Of a stretch of 64,000 nucleotides of DNA, positions 12,801-24,100 are shown one piece after another; positions within the stretch are counted from its first letter, which is position 1; each line of letters begins with the position of its first letter. This DNA comes from Membranipora membranacea. Lineage: Eukaryota > Bryozoa > Gymnolaemata > Cheilostomatida > Membraniporidae. The position numbers and the translations under genes were made by a program. The notes below the pieces were generated by a model. It saw only the letters and a program-made list of their open reading frames with translations, made no database searches and had not been told where the DNA came from. The stretch lies in NCBI GenBank assembly GCA_914767715.1, contig OU612069.1, positions 14,755,387 through 14,819,386 on the forward strand. Reading direction: 5' to 3'.

Positions 12801-15800
12801 CCTACAACCTATGACCTATGATTTGTGACCTATAATCCCTAACTTTATTTTCTCACTCATATTTTACCCACAACGGCTGTCCAAATGTTTCTTAATACTC
12901 ATTAACTAAGAATCACAGCGACACTGGAAAGTTTGACTAATTGCCTCAGGCTGATTTCACCCATAGAGATGGCTCATCCAGCTCAAGTATTTACAGTTCC
13001 AGGGAGCAGCCGAATACAGTTTAAAACAAAGTGTTTCTCAACTCAAAGAAAATCGAAGAAAAATTTCACCAGAACTACGCAAGCCAAAGGAATAATGATA
13101 TTTGTAACATACTGAATTTAGTGGCTTTAGAGTCCTTTCCCCCTCTTCTACAGGGGCCGCAAGTTGACTCATTAATTATTGCAGTAAGAAAAAGTTAGTT
13201 TTTCACCTATGATCTCATCTTTCATAGCCCGATATGACTGCAACACAACAAACTGCGGTGAAAACGGGACATGCGTAGCAATGTATGGTTATGAAATTTA
13301 TTGTCAATGCGTCAGTGGTTGGACTGGTCTAGACTGTGAAACAAATATAGATGACTGTGCGGATGGGCCTTGCAGTAACGAGGGGAACTGTACTGATGAA
13401 CTGGATGGGTTTAGTTGTGAGTGTGTCGGTAACTGGACAGGTGAAACTTGTGGAGATGATGGTGAGATACTTAGAATAGACGTGTATCTGTCTCTTGCTG
13501 CTTAGCAAAATTTGATACAGCATTTTCTCTCTTTTCAATGACTTCCTATCTCGTAATTTGTATATATATATATGCAGATGGTGCACCAAACCAGTGCAAA
13601 ATCAAAAATGGGTTCTGGATCACCCTTACCCTTTAGCATAAATCTATTCCTGACCTTTTAATTTATTGAGTCTGTGAGGAATCAAGATATTTCTATCAAT
13701 GCTAAACCAGATGGGCAGCCTAAATACTTAACCCAATGCAGTCATCGTCTAGTATTTTCAGAATGCTAATGATGGCACCAAAGTTTGAAAAATAAGTGCC
13801 ATTTGCAGTTATTGTTGTTGCTGTTGTTGTTTTTGTCTGGTTTTTAATTTCCTTTCAGTACTAGTGATAGCAAATCACTTATATAGTTTTCTTTTCTTTT
13901 TTTCTCTCTTTTCTGTTTTGGCACTAAATGTAAAACATTTTGCCCAAAATGATTTAGACTGCCAAATAAAGTATTAAAAAAAAATGAGACAGTGATTACA
14001 AAAACAATTGGTAAGACAAAAAAAAATAAGAGCTAGCATATATTGCTCTGTTTTACAATTTGATGATGTAAGAAGATGTTCCTCCTTTTGTTTTCCAGAA
14101 CACATGCAGTGCAGTGACGAAGTATGTAAAGGTAACGGCTACTGCACAGAATTACAAGGGGGAGCTACGGGGTGCGACTGCAAACGGGGGTTCGAGGGAG
14201 ACAACTGTGACGTCAATATCGATGACTGCGATCCCAACCCTTGTCATAATGAAGGTCGTTGTGTGGACGATGTGGATAAGTTCATCTGTTATTGCAAGAT
14301 TGGATACGAGGGGATCAACTGTGATATCGATACTGATGACTGCTCTTCTAACCCTTGCCGGAATGGAGGTCTGTGCATTGATGGGATAGATGAATTCAAT
14401 TGTACCTGCAAAGCTTTATTCAAAGGAGTCTACTGTGAAGAAGGTAGGACCATCAACCTTTTTTTTTTCAGACCTTCAAATTTCCTTTTTTTCGGCACTA
14501 TTCTGAAAACATTCAGCCATTGGAGTGAAAAAAACTGCCAATAAAAGTGTTGAAGAAAAAACTTATTGAATTTAAGAATCTGATTGCAATACAAGGATTG
14601 CAATGATCTGCATATTGTCTGGACCCTTCAGAAAATGGTGCTCCTTTCGGCAAATAGTTCCTTCGACTATTAGGGACTTCAGCACTATTCAGAAAACATT
14701 CTGCTACTGGAATGAAATAGACTACCAATAAAAGTGTTAAAAAAATCCAAATAGGATGATGTGTTTTTATAGAGGTTAAAACTGACAGTGAAGATGAAGA
14801 AGATGATGAAGAGCAAAATGTCAAAATAACCGAAATGCTAGGCACTCCAGGGCCTGTCCTAGGTAAGAGAAAAATGCTTAGATGTCAAAATCCTTGTAGA
14901 AAATTGCGGACTAAATGTAGGGTAATAAAACCAAAACACAGGACCAACCATAGTAAATCAAGATATTTGAACCAATATATACAATAGACAAAACACACAG
15001 TAGGCTATTTACAACACAGTGCCCAGTCTAGTGTTGTCTGTTTTGCCTATGATATATACTACTAAGTAAATAACATAATATTTGCCAATCTATCAATCTA
15101 AGTCTTTTATCTTCTTTTGTTTATAATATACATATATGGAAACCACATTAAAAGCGTGTTATAATAATGATTCGTCGCTGCTTGGCAGGCAGGAGATGTT
15201 TTATACAGGTACAAGTGAGTTTCACTTTCACTATATCTCAGTGGGTACTTTCAGTGACCTAGCATTTGCTCTCTCCCACCAAACCGCCAATCAGAGCCTT
15301 CACATTGGATACTATCAATAGTATATCTACCAATTGCCTGCGTGTTTGAGTTCTTTTTTAAACTATCAAATGCAATGATCAATGTTTGTAATGTTTTATA
15401 GGTCAAACTGATATCATAGATAGTATCGGTGCCCTTAGTGACAGATCATCAGAACTTCAATCCTGTGGTAAGTGTGACTTGACGGTGAAGGGGGGGGGGA
15501 GGTATTGATCAAAAACCAGCAAAATTGCTGTCCGTTTGCTCCTTGTTGAGTGAGAGAGAGCTGTCGCGTCTTTGAATCACTCACTGCTTGATGAGACTGT
15601 TAATCTTACTCAATTAAATGGTCACAAAGCTTGTCTTCACTTGAGCTTACAATAGGCAGCATCATTACTTTATTAAATGTATTGTTGGTTTGCAGTTTCC
15701 TGGTAAAATAATCTGCATCTGGTGGGATTCAAGTATACGAAAAAATGTGAAGAGGGCAGGGCGCACTGGAGATAATTTGAAATTTAAACATTGCTTCACC

Positions 15801-15982
15801 TCAATAAAGCTACAAATTGTTCAGCGTGTGCATTTTCGACAAGGTTCTCTTTTCAATGAAGGAGAAACCACAGATGGTATGAATGGTAATATTGAAACTT
15901 TAATTATCTTCTTGCAGGCATTATGGTGTTCTTATGTATGCTGGCTGTTACAATGCACATCTTCGTAAAGACAGCGATATAG
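857..15982 (+). CDS. Large EGF-repeat type I membrane protein (3' part of gene)
   Basis: Exons, all with AG/GT borders: 857-989, 1694-1859, 2707-about 2820 (donor unresolved), 5192-5370, 6331-6480, 7596-7709, 8253-8480, 9238-9342, 10057-10188, 10539-10934, 11377-11610, 12144-12371, 12564-12794, 13228-13461, 14099-14443, 14773-14862, 15402-15467, 15918-15982. From 6331 on every intron is phase 1. The N-terminal exons encode unassigned sequence, an acidic run and a Ser/Glu-rich stretch. Exons 7596-14443 encode 18 EGF domains, some of calcium-binding style (NIDEC, NIDDC). Then come an acidic segment, a hydrophobic span ([10 protein letters not shown]) and a tail VKTAI. The role is probably cell-surface adhesion or signalling; the exact orthologue is unknown. 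The N terminus lies left of the window, since exon 857 starts in phase 0 without a signal peptide. A 30-bp exon at 3998-4027 fits in phase but is speculative. Confidence 0.85.
2290..2450. repeat. Partial copy of foldback family A (left end)
   Basis: It contains CAGGTTTTTGGTATCATTCT, TCTCAGTCTAGTTTAGAA and GGTACTAAAAAGGTACTATT in the same order as the left half of the full copies at 9364-9643 and about 55697-55938. A matching inverted end (AATGATACCAAGAAACCTG followed by TTCCTTTACAAACA) is found 2.3 kb away at 4634-4668. The central part is not preserved between them. Confidence 0.6.
3070..3393 (-). mobile_element. TIR element with tRNA-like core, copy 1
   Basis: The ends CACAATGGTTCCATG (3070-3084) and CATGGGAACATAGTG (3379-3393) form a terminal inverted repeat. 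Inside, on the minus strand, is a tRNA-like segment: an A-box-like CGTGGCTGAATGGTT (complement of 3246-3260) and a B-box-like GGGGTTCAAGTCCC (complement of 3184-3197). Two related copies lie at 21662-21923 and 61161-61445. The ends suggest a MITE and the core a SINE. No open reading frame is inside. It lies in an intron of the EGF gene. Confidence 0.7.
4634..4668. repeat. Inverted partner end of foldback family A
   Basis: AATGATACCAAGAAACCTG followed by CCTTTACAAACA is the reverse complement, with few mismatches, of 2293-2325. It could be the other end of a larger element or an independent partial copy. Confidence 0.5.
4960..5100 (+). mobile_element. tRNA-derived SINE-like head
   Basis: GAGGTAGCTCAGTTTGTTAG resembles a tRNA A box with its D arm. 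GGGTTTGAGGTC about 40 bp later is a degraded B box. The segment cannot fold into a normal tRNA, so it is probably a decayed SINE in an intron of the EGF gene. Confidence 0.45.
8515..8660. repeat. Dispersed CCAAT-type inverted-repeat element
   Basis: The intron after exon 8253-8480 contains CTGATTGGCTGTTGGGTGGG and GGCCAATCATAC. Similar sequence with inverted ends occurs at about 15215-15320, 36760-36945 and 44985-45178 (GATTGGCTGTTTGGTGG, AGAGCCAATGCC). It looks like a small non-autonomous DNA element. The borders are approximate. Confidence 0.4.
9364..9643. mobile_element. Foldback (MITE-like) element, family A, full copy
   Basis: The element starts GGACTCAGGTTTTT and ends AAAAACCTGAGTCC, and the two halves are complementary over much of the 280 bp. 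Internal pairs include TCTCAGACTAATTTAGAAAA with TTCTAATAAATTAGACTGAG, and GGTACTTAAAAGGTACT with AGTACCTTTTGAGTACC. It lies in the EGF-gene intron between exons 9238-9342 and 10057-10188. The same layout occurs at about 55697-55938. It has no coding capacity. Confidence 0.75.
10539..10934 (+). other. EGF exon with Thr-rich cleavable insert
   Basis: This 396-bp exon (132 codons, phase 1 at both ends) begins with the first two cysteines of an EGF domain (AVCEAFTC). A stretch of about 55 residues follows, dominated by Thr, Ser and Glu with imperfect TTSTTEV repeats, and ends in the dibasic sequence NRFAKR. The remaining four cysteines of the EGF domain then follow ([16 protein letters not shown]), and after them a complete normal EGF (NPCLHGGTC). 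The insert sits between Cys2 and Cys3, a position where sister domains have only GENG or similar. R-F-A-K-R fits the furin pattern R-X-K/R-R. The Thr-rich run looks like an O-glycosylated mucin-type linker. Confidence 0.8.
15215..15320. repeat. CCAAT-type element, second copy
   Basis: This segment in a 3' intron of the EGF gene contains GCTCTCTCCCACCAAACCGC followed by CAATCAGAGC. It is the reverse orientation of the GATTGGCTGTTTGGTGG type seen at 44985-45178. Only part of the element is recognisable. Confidence 0.4.
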
Positions 15983-16267
15983 TCATACCTCGTATCTCCT
16001 AACAAGAACATAACCAACCCACAGAATTTCCTCAAAAGGAAGATTTAGTTGTCTGAATTGGTTGTACCGATTTGGGTCAATGATGCTCACTAACTGATCT
16101 AACCTCAGACAGCGATTTAGGTATATAAGAGGGTTTTCCCCGTTTCCATTCTGAGACCAACTTCTGCATAATATTGTCAGTTTTCTGTGTTTGTGTAATG
16201 CTACAGTCTCCATGTTTCAATGTATTTTTGTCCATGTATCATAGCGTATGAGTATTATAAAATGTCA

Positions 16268-16273
16268 AATAAA
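16268..16273 (+). promoter_or_regulatory. Polyadenylation signal of EGF gene
   Basis: AATAAA lies about 286 bp after the TAG stop at 15980-15982 of the EGF gene. It is the first good match downstream, so it is the likely polyadenylation signal. Confidence 0.6.
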
Positions 16274-18144
16274 AAAGAAAGAATCCCAAACTCAGGCCAT
16301 AAAGGCCTATCTTTACTTACATTCCTTCACTTTGTACTTTTATTTGAAGGGTGTTCCTTAGTACTTTGTTACTGCTAGTTATAGGCAAAATTGCCACATG
16401 AGAGCTCAGTTAGAATCATTGTTTCCGGGAAAGCAATGGCTTATAAATCTGAGACACAAGATATGATAGCTTCGAAAAAGTCATTATTGAAGCTGTAAAA
16501 ATGGTTTTCTTTCGATTGATGTATAAAGAGCAGTAAACGTTCAGGGTGATGGCTATATCACTTTTCACCAGCAGTGATTTCGAAGCTAACTCAAAGTTTG
16601 GTATTGAAGCCCGACCTTGAACTGCTGAACAATATATCTATGCGGTCTTCTAACCCAGAACATACTCAAAGCATGGGCAGCATGTGCTCAGAAAGATTGC
16701 GTTGTAACATGGATCCATGCAATCATCATGTAGGATATTGACTGATACTATTCTTTACATATGGTCCATTCTAGAGTGTAAAATAACTTTATGTTCAATA
16801 TATAGCACAGGTAATGATGTCAGCATAACCAGTGTTAGAAGTGCAAAATATGAGGTAGGGGATGCCAACCAGGCCTGGGGTCCAGGAAGCCGCCTGGCTA
16901 AGTTACTAACAGCAACAATGCAGTTAATAAATCATCGGCTTATTGCTATCGTAATGGTTATGATATGTAGGGGGAAAATCCCCCTAGGCAAAATAGGAAG
17001 GGGGACACCGTCCCCTTGCATTCCCCCTAAACTCTAACACTGAGGCATAATATCAAACTCCATTTCTTATCATTATAAAGTTTTATTTTGGCAGAAAATA
17101 AATATCACCCTGGTAGGTTTGTTTCAAAAAGTTATTTAACAGTGATGACTTAGATCTCATGAAAATCACAATGGACATTAATATAGAATTATATAATTGT
17201 TATGAAAATGAGAAAACATACATGATTCTGTTAAATTTCATCATAACCATCCTCAACGTCAGCGAAAAATAAATAATTGGCTCAACACAAGTGCACACAG
17301 TTCCACAATAAAATAAAACATGGCATAAACAGAACATGAAATAAATTGCACGGAGAGGAAAACACCTATACTTGTAGTAAGGAGTAGGAATCAATATTTT
17401 CTAGTTGTAGATATTTTATCTTAGAAATAGCACACTTGACTTTTGAACCCACTCCTTGACTCACAGCAGTTTGGGATTAGAGTAAAAGAAAGGAAAATTG
17501 AGCAAACTTGATTTCAGTACACCATTATTTAATCAGACTACATTGAAGACTATTCGATAAGAGTCATTATGACACTAAAACATTTAAAAAGAAGTATTTA
17601 TAATGTCAGGCAGAGCACCAACCTATGGGGAAAAGATTCCAACTAACATCATCTATTTCTCTTCCAAATACAGATTGAGTAACTTTTTATAAGCTTGTAG
17701 GAAAAGTCTGACTGATTAATGCAGTTGTACCATTACCAACGACTGCAAAAAGACTTGCTTGAAGCATTCATTAAAAAAAACAGCATAAAAATGACCGTAA
17801 ACCATAATTCTGCATATCGCATAATAGGCAAATGTGGAAAATAAATAAAGATTCATAACATCTTAGAACTTCACTAAGATAAAGACTATGTGCAATGCTA
17901 CGATTTATCCAGAAAAGCTAGAAAATTGAGCAATATCCTCACTGTACTACCAGTCAAACTACTACTTCTACTCAGATCCAAATTCTGTATGGCTCATTTA
18001 GATTACTAATGAGACTTATTGTTGGCTCAAATGGTGCTCTACAGGAAATGCATAATCCAATGAGCGCAAATTGACCTCAACACAAAGCAATTGTATCCAG
18101 AGAAACTATGTCAGGCTGCTGAATGCTGCCCCTAACTGCTGTCT
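16274..18144. other. Convergent intergenic and 3' UTR stretch
   Basis: This lies between the 3' end of the EGF gene (plus) and the stop codon of the WDR44 homologue (minus), so it should hold both 3' ends. A minus-strand AATAAA (complement of 17082-17087) could end the WDR44 transcript, giving a 3' UTR of about 1 kb. A short hairpin-prone segment with repeated CCCCCT and AGGGGG lies at about 16967-17033. I see no convincing coding exon. Confidence 0.45.
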
Positions 18145-21100
18145 CTAATTATGAGCAGGCTTGGTGAGTACCTTAATACTGCCTGTATAATCCCCAGCCA
18201 CTATCACATACCCATAATGTGGTTCTAAGTTCTTAGTCAGACTGTTTGTTTTATTAGATCGACGACTCCAGCTGTTACGACTCGATTTACTGCTGTCTGA
18301 ACTGTTACCGCCACCGCCTGAACCGAGTGGGGCGTGTATCAATGTGTCTGTGGATCTTAGGCTACCTGTAATAACATGTAGTTAGAAATTTGTTTTGCCC
18401 ATTAAATGTTCATAGATTTTGAAATGGTGTATGAAAACATGATTCAACAGAAAAGTCAACATTGGCGTACTGTAATGACTTGGTAATGGCTTTGTTTCCT
18501 GGAGTTGTCCTCTTTTGAAGTATAAGGGGACAACTTTCCTTTCTATGAATGATCATGAATCCAAGGTAACATTTGAACATGCTGAGAAAGCTGAAATGCC
18601 TTAAAAGCCTTTCACAGCGCTTGCATGATATTGGACCATATCAGACCACTTAATGATACTTTTTATGATACATGACTGCAATCAACTCCGACAAAGGATG
18701 TTGGTCCTCCTCAACACTGTTTACATAGCCCAAGTTTGGTCCATTTGCCTGCATTTGGAGTTGGTCCACTGGTCACGCCACGGGCTTTGCCTGCGACGTG
18801 ACCAGTGGAAGGGAGCATCTGGAATGCAGGCAATTGGATTAAACTTGATCTACTGTTAACATGACATACTGTTGCACATATATATCTGATCGATTCATGT
18901 ATCGTGAGGAGATATTCTAGCATTACGGGTGGGGGCAAACGTTAGTTACTCTAATTAAAATTAATCTAATGGTCAGCAATACAAACGCCAATAGTGAACT
19001 CTTACTTTCATTGTGCTGTGTATCAAGGAAACTTACCTGTGATGTTATATCTGGGTCGAGCTGATGCCGTCACATGAGTTTCGTTCTGAGTATTATCTGT
19101 GGCCGATGTGGCAGAGGCGTGTTTGAAAAAGAGGCTGGGTCGAGGAGCAAATACAGCTGAGGTCATCACTGCCTGGTGGGCTAAACAACAGAGAATAAAG
19201 GGTGTTAGGAAAAGCAATCATGCAGACTAGTATATAGTAAGCCTGTGTGAAGACAGTTTGAGCACCCAAGCTGCTTTGACTAGGGTAAAGGGATGGTTCA
19301 CATTAGGCAGCGCAACCATCATGACTCAGAAATGCAAGCAAAATCTCTTTGTAAAATAGAAACAATCCATTGAAGAATGAGAGGGTATAATATATATTCA
19401 AATTTCAACAGGTGTAAGAGCTAAGACCTCTTGAACACATGTACCAAGTATAGAGTGAGGAATTCAGCACTGTACCAGGGAAGTCTTGGCAACAACCAAT
19501 ACTACTGGCAGTGCAAACTCTCCACATGCTCTTTTTAGTTTGGACACACGCCTAATGTATAGACAGTTTTCCGAGCTCTTATTTATGCCTCAATTCTGAG
19601 TTGTCCTCTCTCCAGTTTTGTACTTTTAACCGACGCCCCATAGGAAAAACCTGCTGGGAGAGGGTTATATTGAAAACCGCTTATGTCAGGATAAAAATGA
19701 GTTTTGATTCAGAGTCTGCACCATTGAAAACCTGTGAGACAGGGTTTCCAAATCATTGGAGGCTTGCATGTTGATAAATCTTAATTTTAGTGACAAAGCT
19801 CATGAAAAATTCTGCCAGATTGTCCGCAAAACAGGCAGAAAATGCTATAATTGACTATCCAAATACTAAAATTATTTCCCAAACTATGTCCATATGAGTT
19901 TTCAATGCTGCAGATTCTGAATCAAAAATAAATTTTATCCTATTATAAAGGGTTATCAAGATAACCCTCTTTTCAAAACGTTTTTCCTATGCGGCGTGGG
20001 TTAAAAGTTCCAAACTGGAGAGAGGACAACTCCGAATTGAGGCCTAAATCTGAGCTCAGAAAACTGTCTATTCATATTGTTAACACATCTTTGAAGTAAC
20101 AGAAAAATGAAGTTGATGATTGAATTTGAAAAAGATTGGACATGTCTCTGATGGGTGCGTGTGTCTGCATGTGAGTAACTCAAACTGGAATGCTTTTTTC
20201 TATTTCAAATAACCACAGACAGTAAATTGAGGTTCAAAACCTGGGTCATTGTATCCAATTAATGATTAAGTTAGGCTAGAAAAGTAAGAAAATCCATCTA
20301 ACCCAATCCAGCCAATTGTCTTAATAGAATAAAAAAGATAGGGTAAGTTTACTTACCATTGATGGCCTCCCAGCAGTCATTTCTGTCTCGACGTAACGTT
20401 GTGAACTTGGACGTTGTATTGTAAGTTTTCCAGAAGTAAATATTGTGATCTTCTGACCCACATAATATATGCTGCCCATCATGACTGCAATACCAAATAA
20501 GGTTTCAAATCTCTAAATTGAGATCTGAAGAGAGGCAATTCTTGATTTTTACAGTACTTTTCTGTTGCAGTTCAATCCTTAATATTACCCTTACCCTGTC
20601 TTGATAACATTGAATATATTTGTTTTCCCTGCTTTTGAGTGCCGCAACTGATGACATAAATTTAGTTAAGAGGAAAAAAACATGCAACAAGAACATGCAA
20701 ATTCAGATTAGCCTCATTTTTGAGGGGACAACTCTGCTCTGAGTATATTGAGTATACTCAAAATGACAACCTTCCCTCCCCTGCAACTAATCACAACGTG
20801 ATATCAAGACAGAAAATGTTACTATTGCTCTGATAGGTAGTGATATTACTATCACAATAAAGATGTAAATTATAATATAGATATAAATAAGGGAAGTTTG
20901 TGGTTTATGAGTACAACATAACAAGATTGAACCGTCAAACTGAGGTTGCTAGTAGTGGTATTTCATTACAAACAACAGCTCCCAGTTCACTGGGCTGTGA
21001 TTGATAACAGAATGCCACTACAAACAACTTTCGTAGAGTTTGAGCGCTTGAACAATAACAACAGGAATAAGTAGACTTATGAAGCACTGTTTGTACCTGA

Positions 21101-24100
21101 AGCTGGCCTTGATTTGACTGCTGTAGTTAGTAACTCCTCGGTATTTACAGCACAGAGATAAATCTCTCAGATCATATAATCTTAACCTTGAATCATTCGT
21201 TGTCACCAATATCTGAAATATAAGTAAACATATCGTGACGCTGAAATGTGTGCTTTCCTACAAGATAATTGTTCTGGTTTTCTATGGGAGAAAAGTAAAA
21301 TCCCTTTACTGTTTCAAATCAGTTGAAGAAATAGACTTTATAGGGGTGATGGAGACTAAATAATTAGCTGGAGTACAAAGTTTAACCCGAAAAGTATGCA
21401 GGTACCAGTAGCCAGCATATGCAGTCAGCTGAGGTCGCAAGTGTTATGTGTCAGCTTAAATTGTCTACGGAAACAAATGAGTTACAGTAGGATTTGCCAT
21501 GGGAAGGCAATAGTAACTGTAATATTATATATACTGCACTAAGTTTTTGGGAGAGAATTGATGAGCTAGATTTATCGATCCACATCTGATATCCATAGTA
21601 CTACAGAAAAATCGCTATAAGAAAATGCACTCTCAGAGTAGAGAACTGATAGCCTCTATATCACTATGATCCCATGTTGCGATTTCGTAAGGATTCCGGG
21701 AGTAATCGCCCCATGGAAATGACATTAAAGTCACTTTCAGATTGTGACAAATGACTTTTTGGACGCGAATACCGATACCGTGTTAATTCAACCTACTTTC
21801 TAATTGGCGGCGTGGCTGAATGGTTAACACGCTTGCACACAATGCCTTCAAAGGGATTAGACGCGGGATGCTAACCATTCGAAATTGGAGTGAACCACAA
21901 ATTCGAAGCATGGAACCATAGTGAAAGTGGGTCATAAATAGACTCAAATATTGAGGTATATAGTAGTTGGTAGAACCACAGTATCATCAATGACAGACAA
22001 CTCTCCAGCTATGGGTCAAACTGAATTCTTGGAGCATGAGGTTATCATTTGAGGACTATCACGAAGAAATGCTGTCAGAATCATTGTGTATCTTTAAGTG
22101 GTTTGACAGTAAACTGATCTAAGTCTTACCTTATCCTCATGAGGTAGTGATTCTATCCCTGTCACTTTATGACCTTCTGCATTCTTACCTCGACTTGATC
22201 TAACATTGATTGTAGTAAAGTACTTCAATTGTTGCTGTCATACAAAAACATAGTAGATAGTTTTAGAATTGATAATAACATGAGTTGATCAAATTGATAG
22301 CTTTTCGAGTAAATCAAGGGTCCAGACACAGAAAAATCCCCCTGTATTGTGAGTTGAGAAAGTCTCACAACCTCACACAAATATCACATTAAAACAAAGA
22401 TGAGTTGAATTTTTTTCAAAGAATTGGATGGTATACATAGACTGATTTAACACCATAACTCAATAAGCCCTATGATGAACCTTTATTTGGTAAATATGAT
22501 CACTGGAGAAAATTTAACTCCTTTGCTAGTTGAAATTTTGCAAAAACATTATAATTTTGCAAATTATCAAATGTTAGTTATATCACAACGGGATTCACAT
22601 GATCAGAATTTGTAAATATATAAACCATTGAAATCAACCATTCTTTGCCATGTGGGCTAAATTTCATACTGTAAGGAGTGTGTGTACAAGTCACTCACCT
22701 CGAGACTATAGAAGATACATTTACCATCATAAGTACCGGCGACAGCAAATCTGCCGTTCTGACAGAAGTTAACAGCTGTGATTAGTTTGCTGCCGCTGCC
22801 GATGACCTCGTTCCACAGAGCCACCTTCTTATCTGGTATACTCCACAGTCTGAGCTTACCATCCAGAGATCCACTCAGGAAAAATCTACAACAATAATGT
22901 CGTCGCAACACCATCAGTGAAGAGACCAAAGATATCATGTTCAAAACAATGCAGATATATATATATATATGTATGTCAAATTTGGAGTTGCTCTTCCTCT
23001 ACTGAAAAGCTGTTTTTCAGTTATGGGCGAAACTATGAATGCAGACAATCTGGATTAAGCTTGGTCTACATTTATACTGCATTGGGTCGGTCCAATTCCA
23101 CAATGATTTGTCGACCAACTAATCACTTAAATTTGACAGTAGATGAATTTCTCGAGGTATCACCCAAAGTGCTATTCAAATTACCAAAACTCAAATTGAA
23201 ATTCCTTTTTATATATATGCATTACATCGTTCAATGCATTAAGCATATTATGCATATCAAAGATATATCATATGCAAGAGATACACTTTAGATGTCAGGA
23301 TACAGTTTTCATATCCTCTACCTACCTAACCCTACATCAAGTTAATATGTCCCATACCTGTCATCGCGTGGATGGAATACTATAGCAGTGACAAAGTCTA
23401 TATGCTGGAACACACAGAGACACTCGTTACGAGAGATGTGCCACAGTCTAACTGTCTTATCAACCGAGGAGGACAGGAGGAAGTAATTCTTACTCCACGA
23501 TAAATCTAATATATCGGCTGTGTGCCCTCTGTATGTCATAAATATCTACAATGTCAACACAGATTAATAGAAGTATCAATATGAATATGAAATATAATAT
23601 CTAAAACAGCAAATATCTATGTAAAGAGAAACATATAAATAGCCTTTTGAATACAAAAATATACTACAACATCAAAACAAAATATTATAAACATAAAAAA
23701 CCAATCAAGCGGGTGGACATCAGTGGAGTACTTGGAAATTAGCCTCAACCCGAGACTGGAAATTTAATTACCTAGCCTTATAGAGCTACTGCATTTCCTG
23801 ACTTGGGGCACACAAAACTCAAGTCAAGAAAGGCAGTGGTCTTATGCTCAGCTTTGCTTAAAGTGCAACAACACAGAGAAAACCAACTTTTGCTCATAAA
23901 ATTGATTGTAATAAAGCTCACTGGTCTAAATCTCAGCTGAAATGTGAAATAATGTGAAAATAAAGAAAAAATAAAGAGTTTTGGAAAAAAATATAACACA
24001 ACACATAATAATATATACATACTGAAAAATAAAAGGGGTGAAGGGTGAATAAAATAAATTATAAAACACAGAGATTGATGATACAAAAGGAACTTATGGT

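Noticed and set aside
16717-17037. Open frame of 106 residues
   Set aside because: It has low-complexity, non-conserved content and lies in the 3' spacer between convergent genes without splice or start context.
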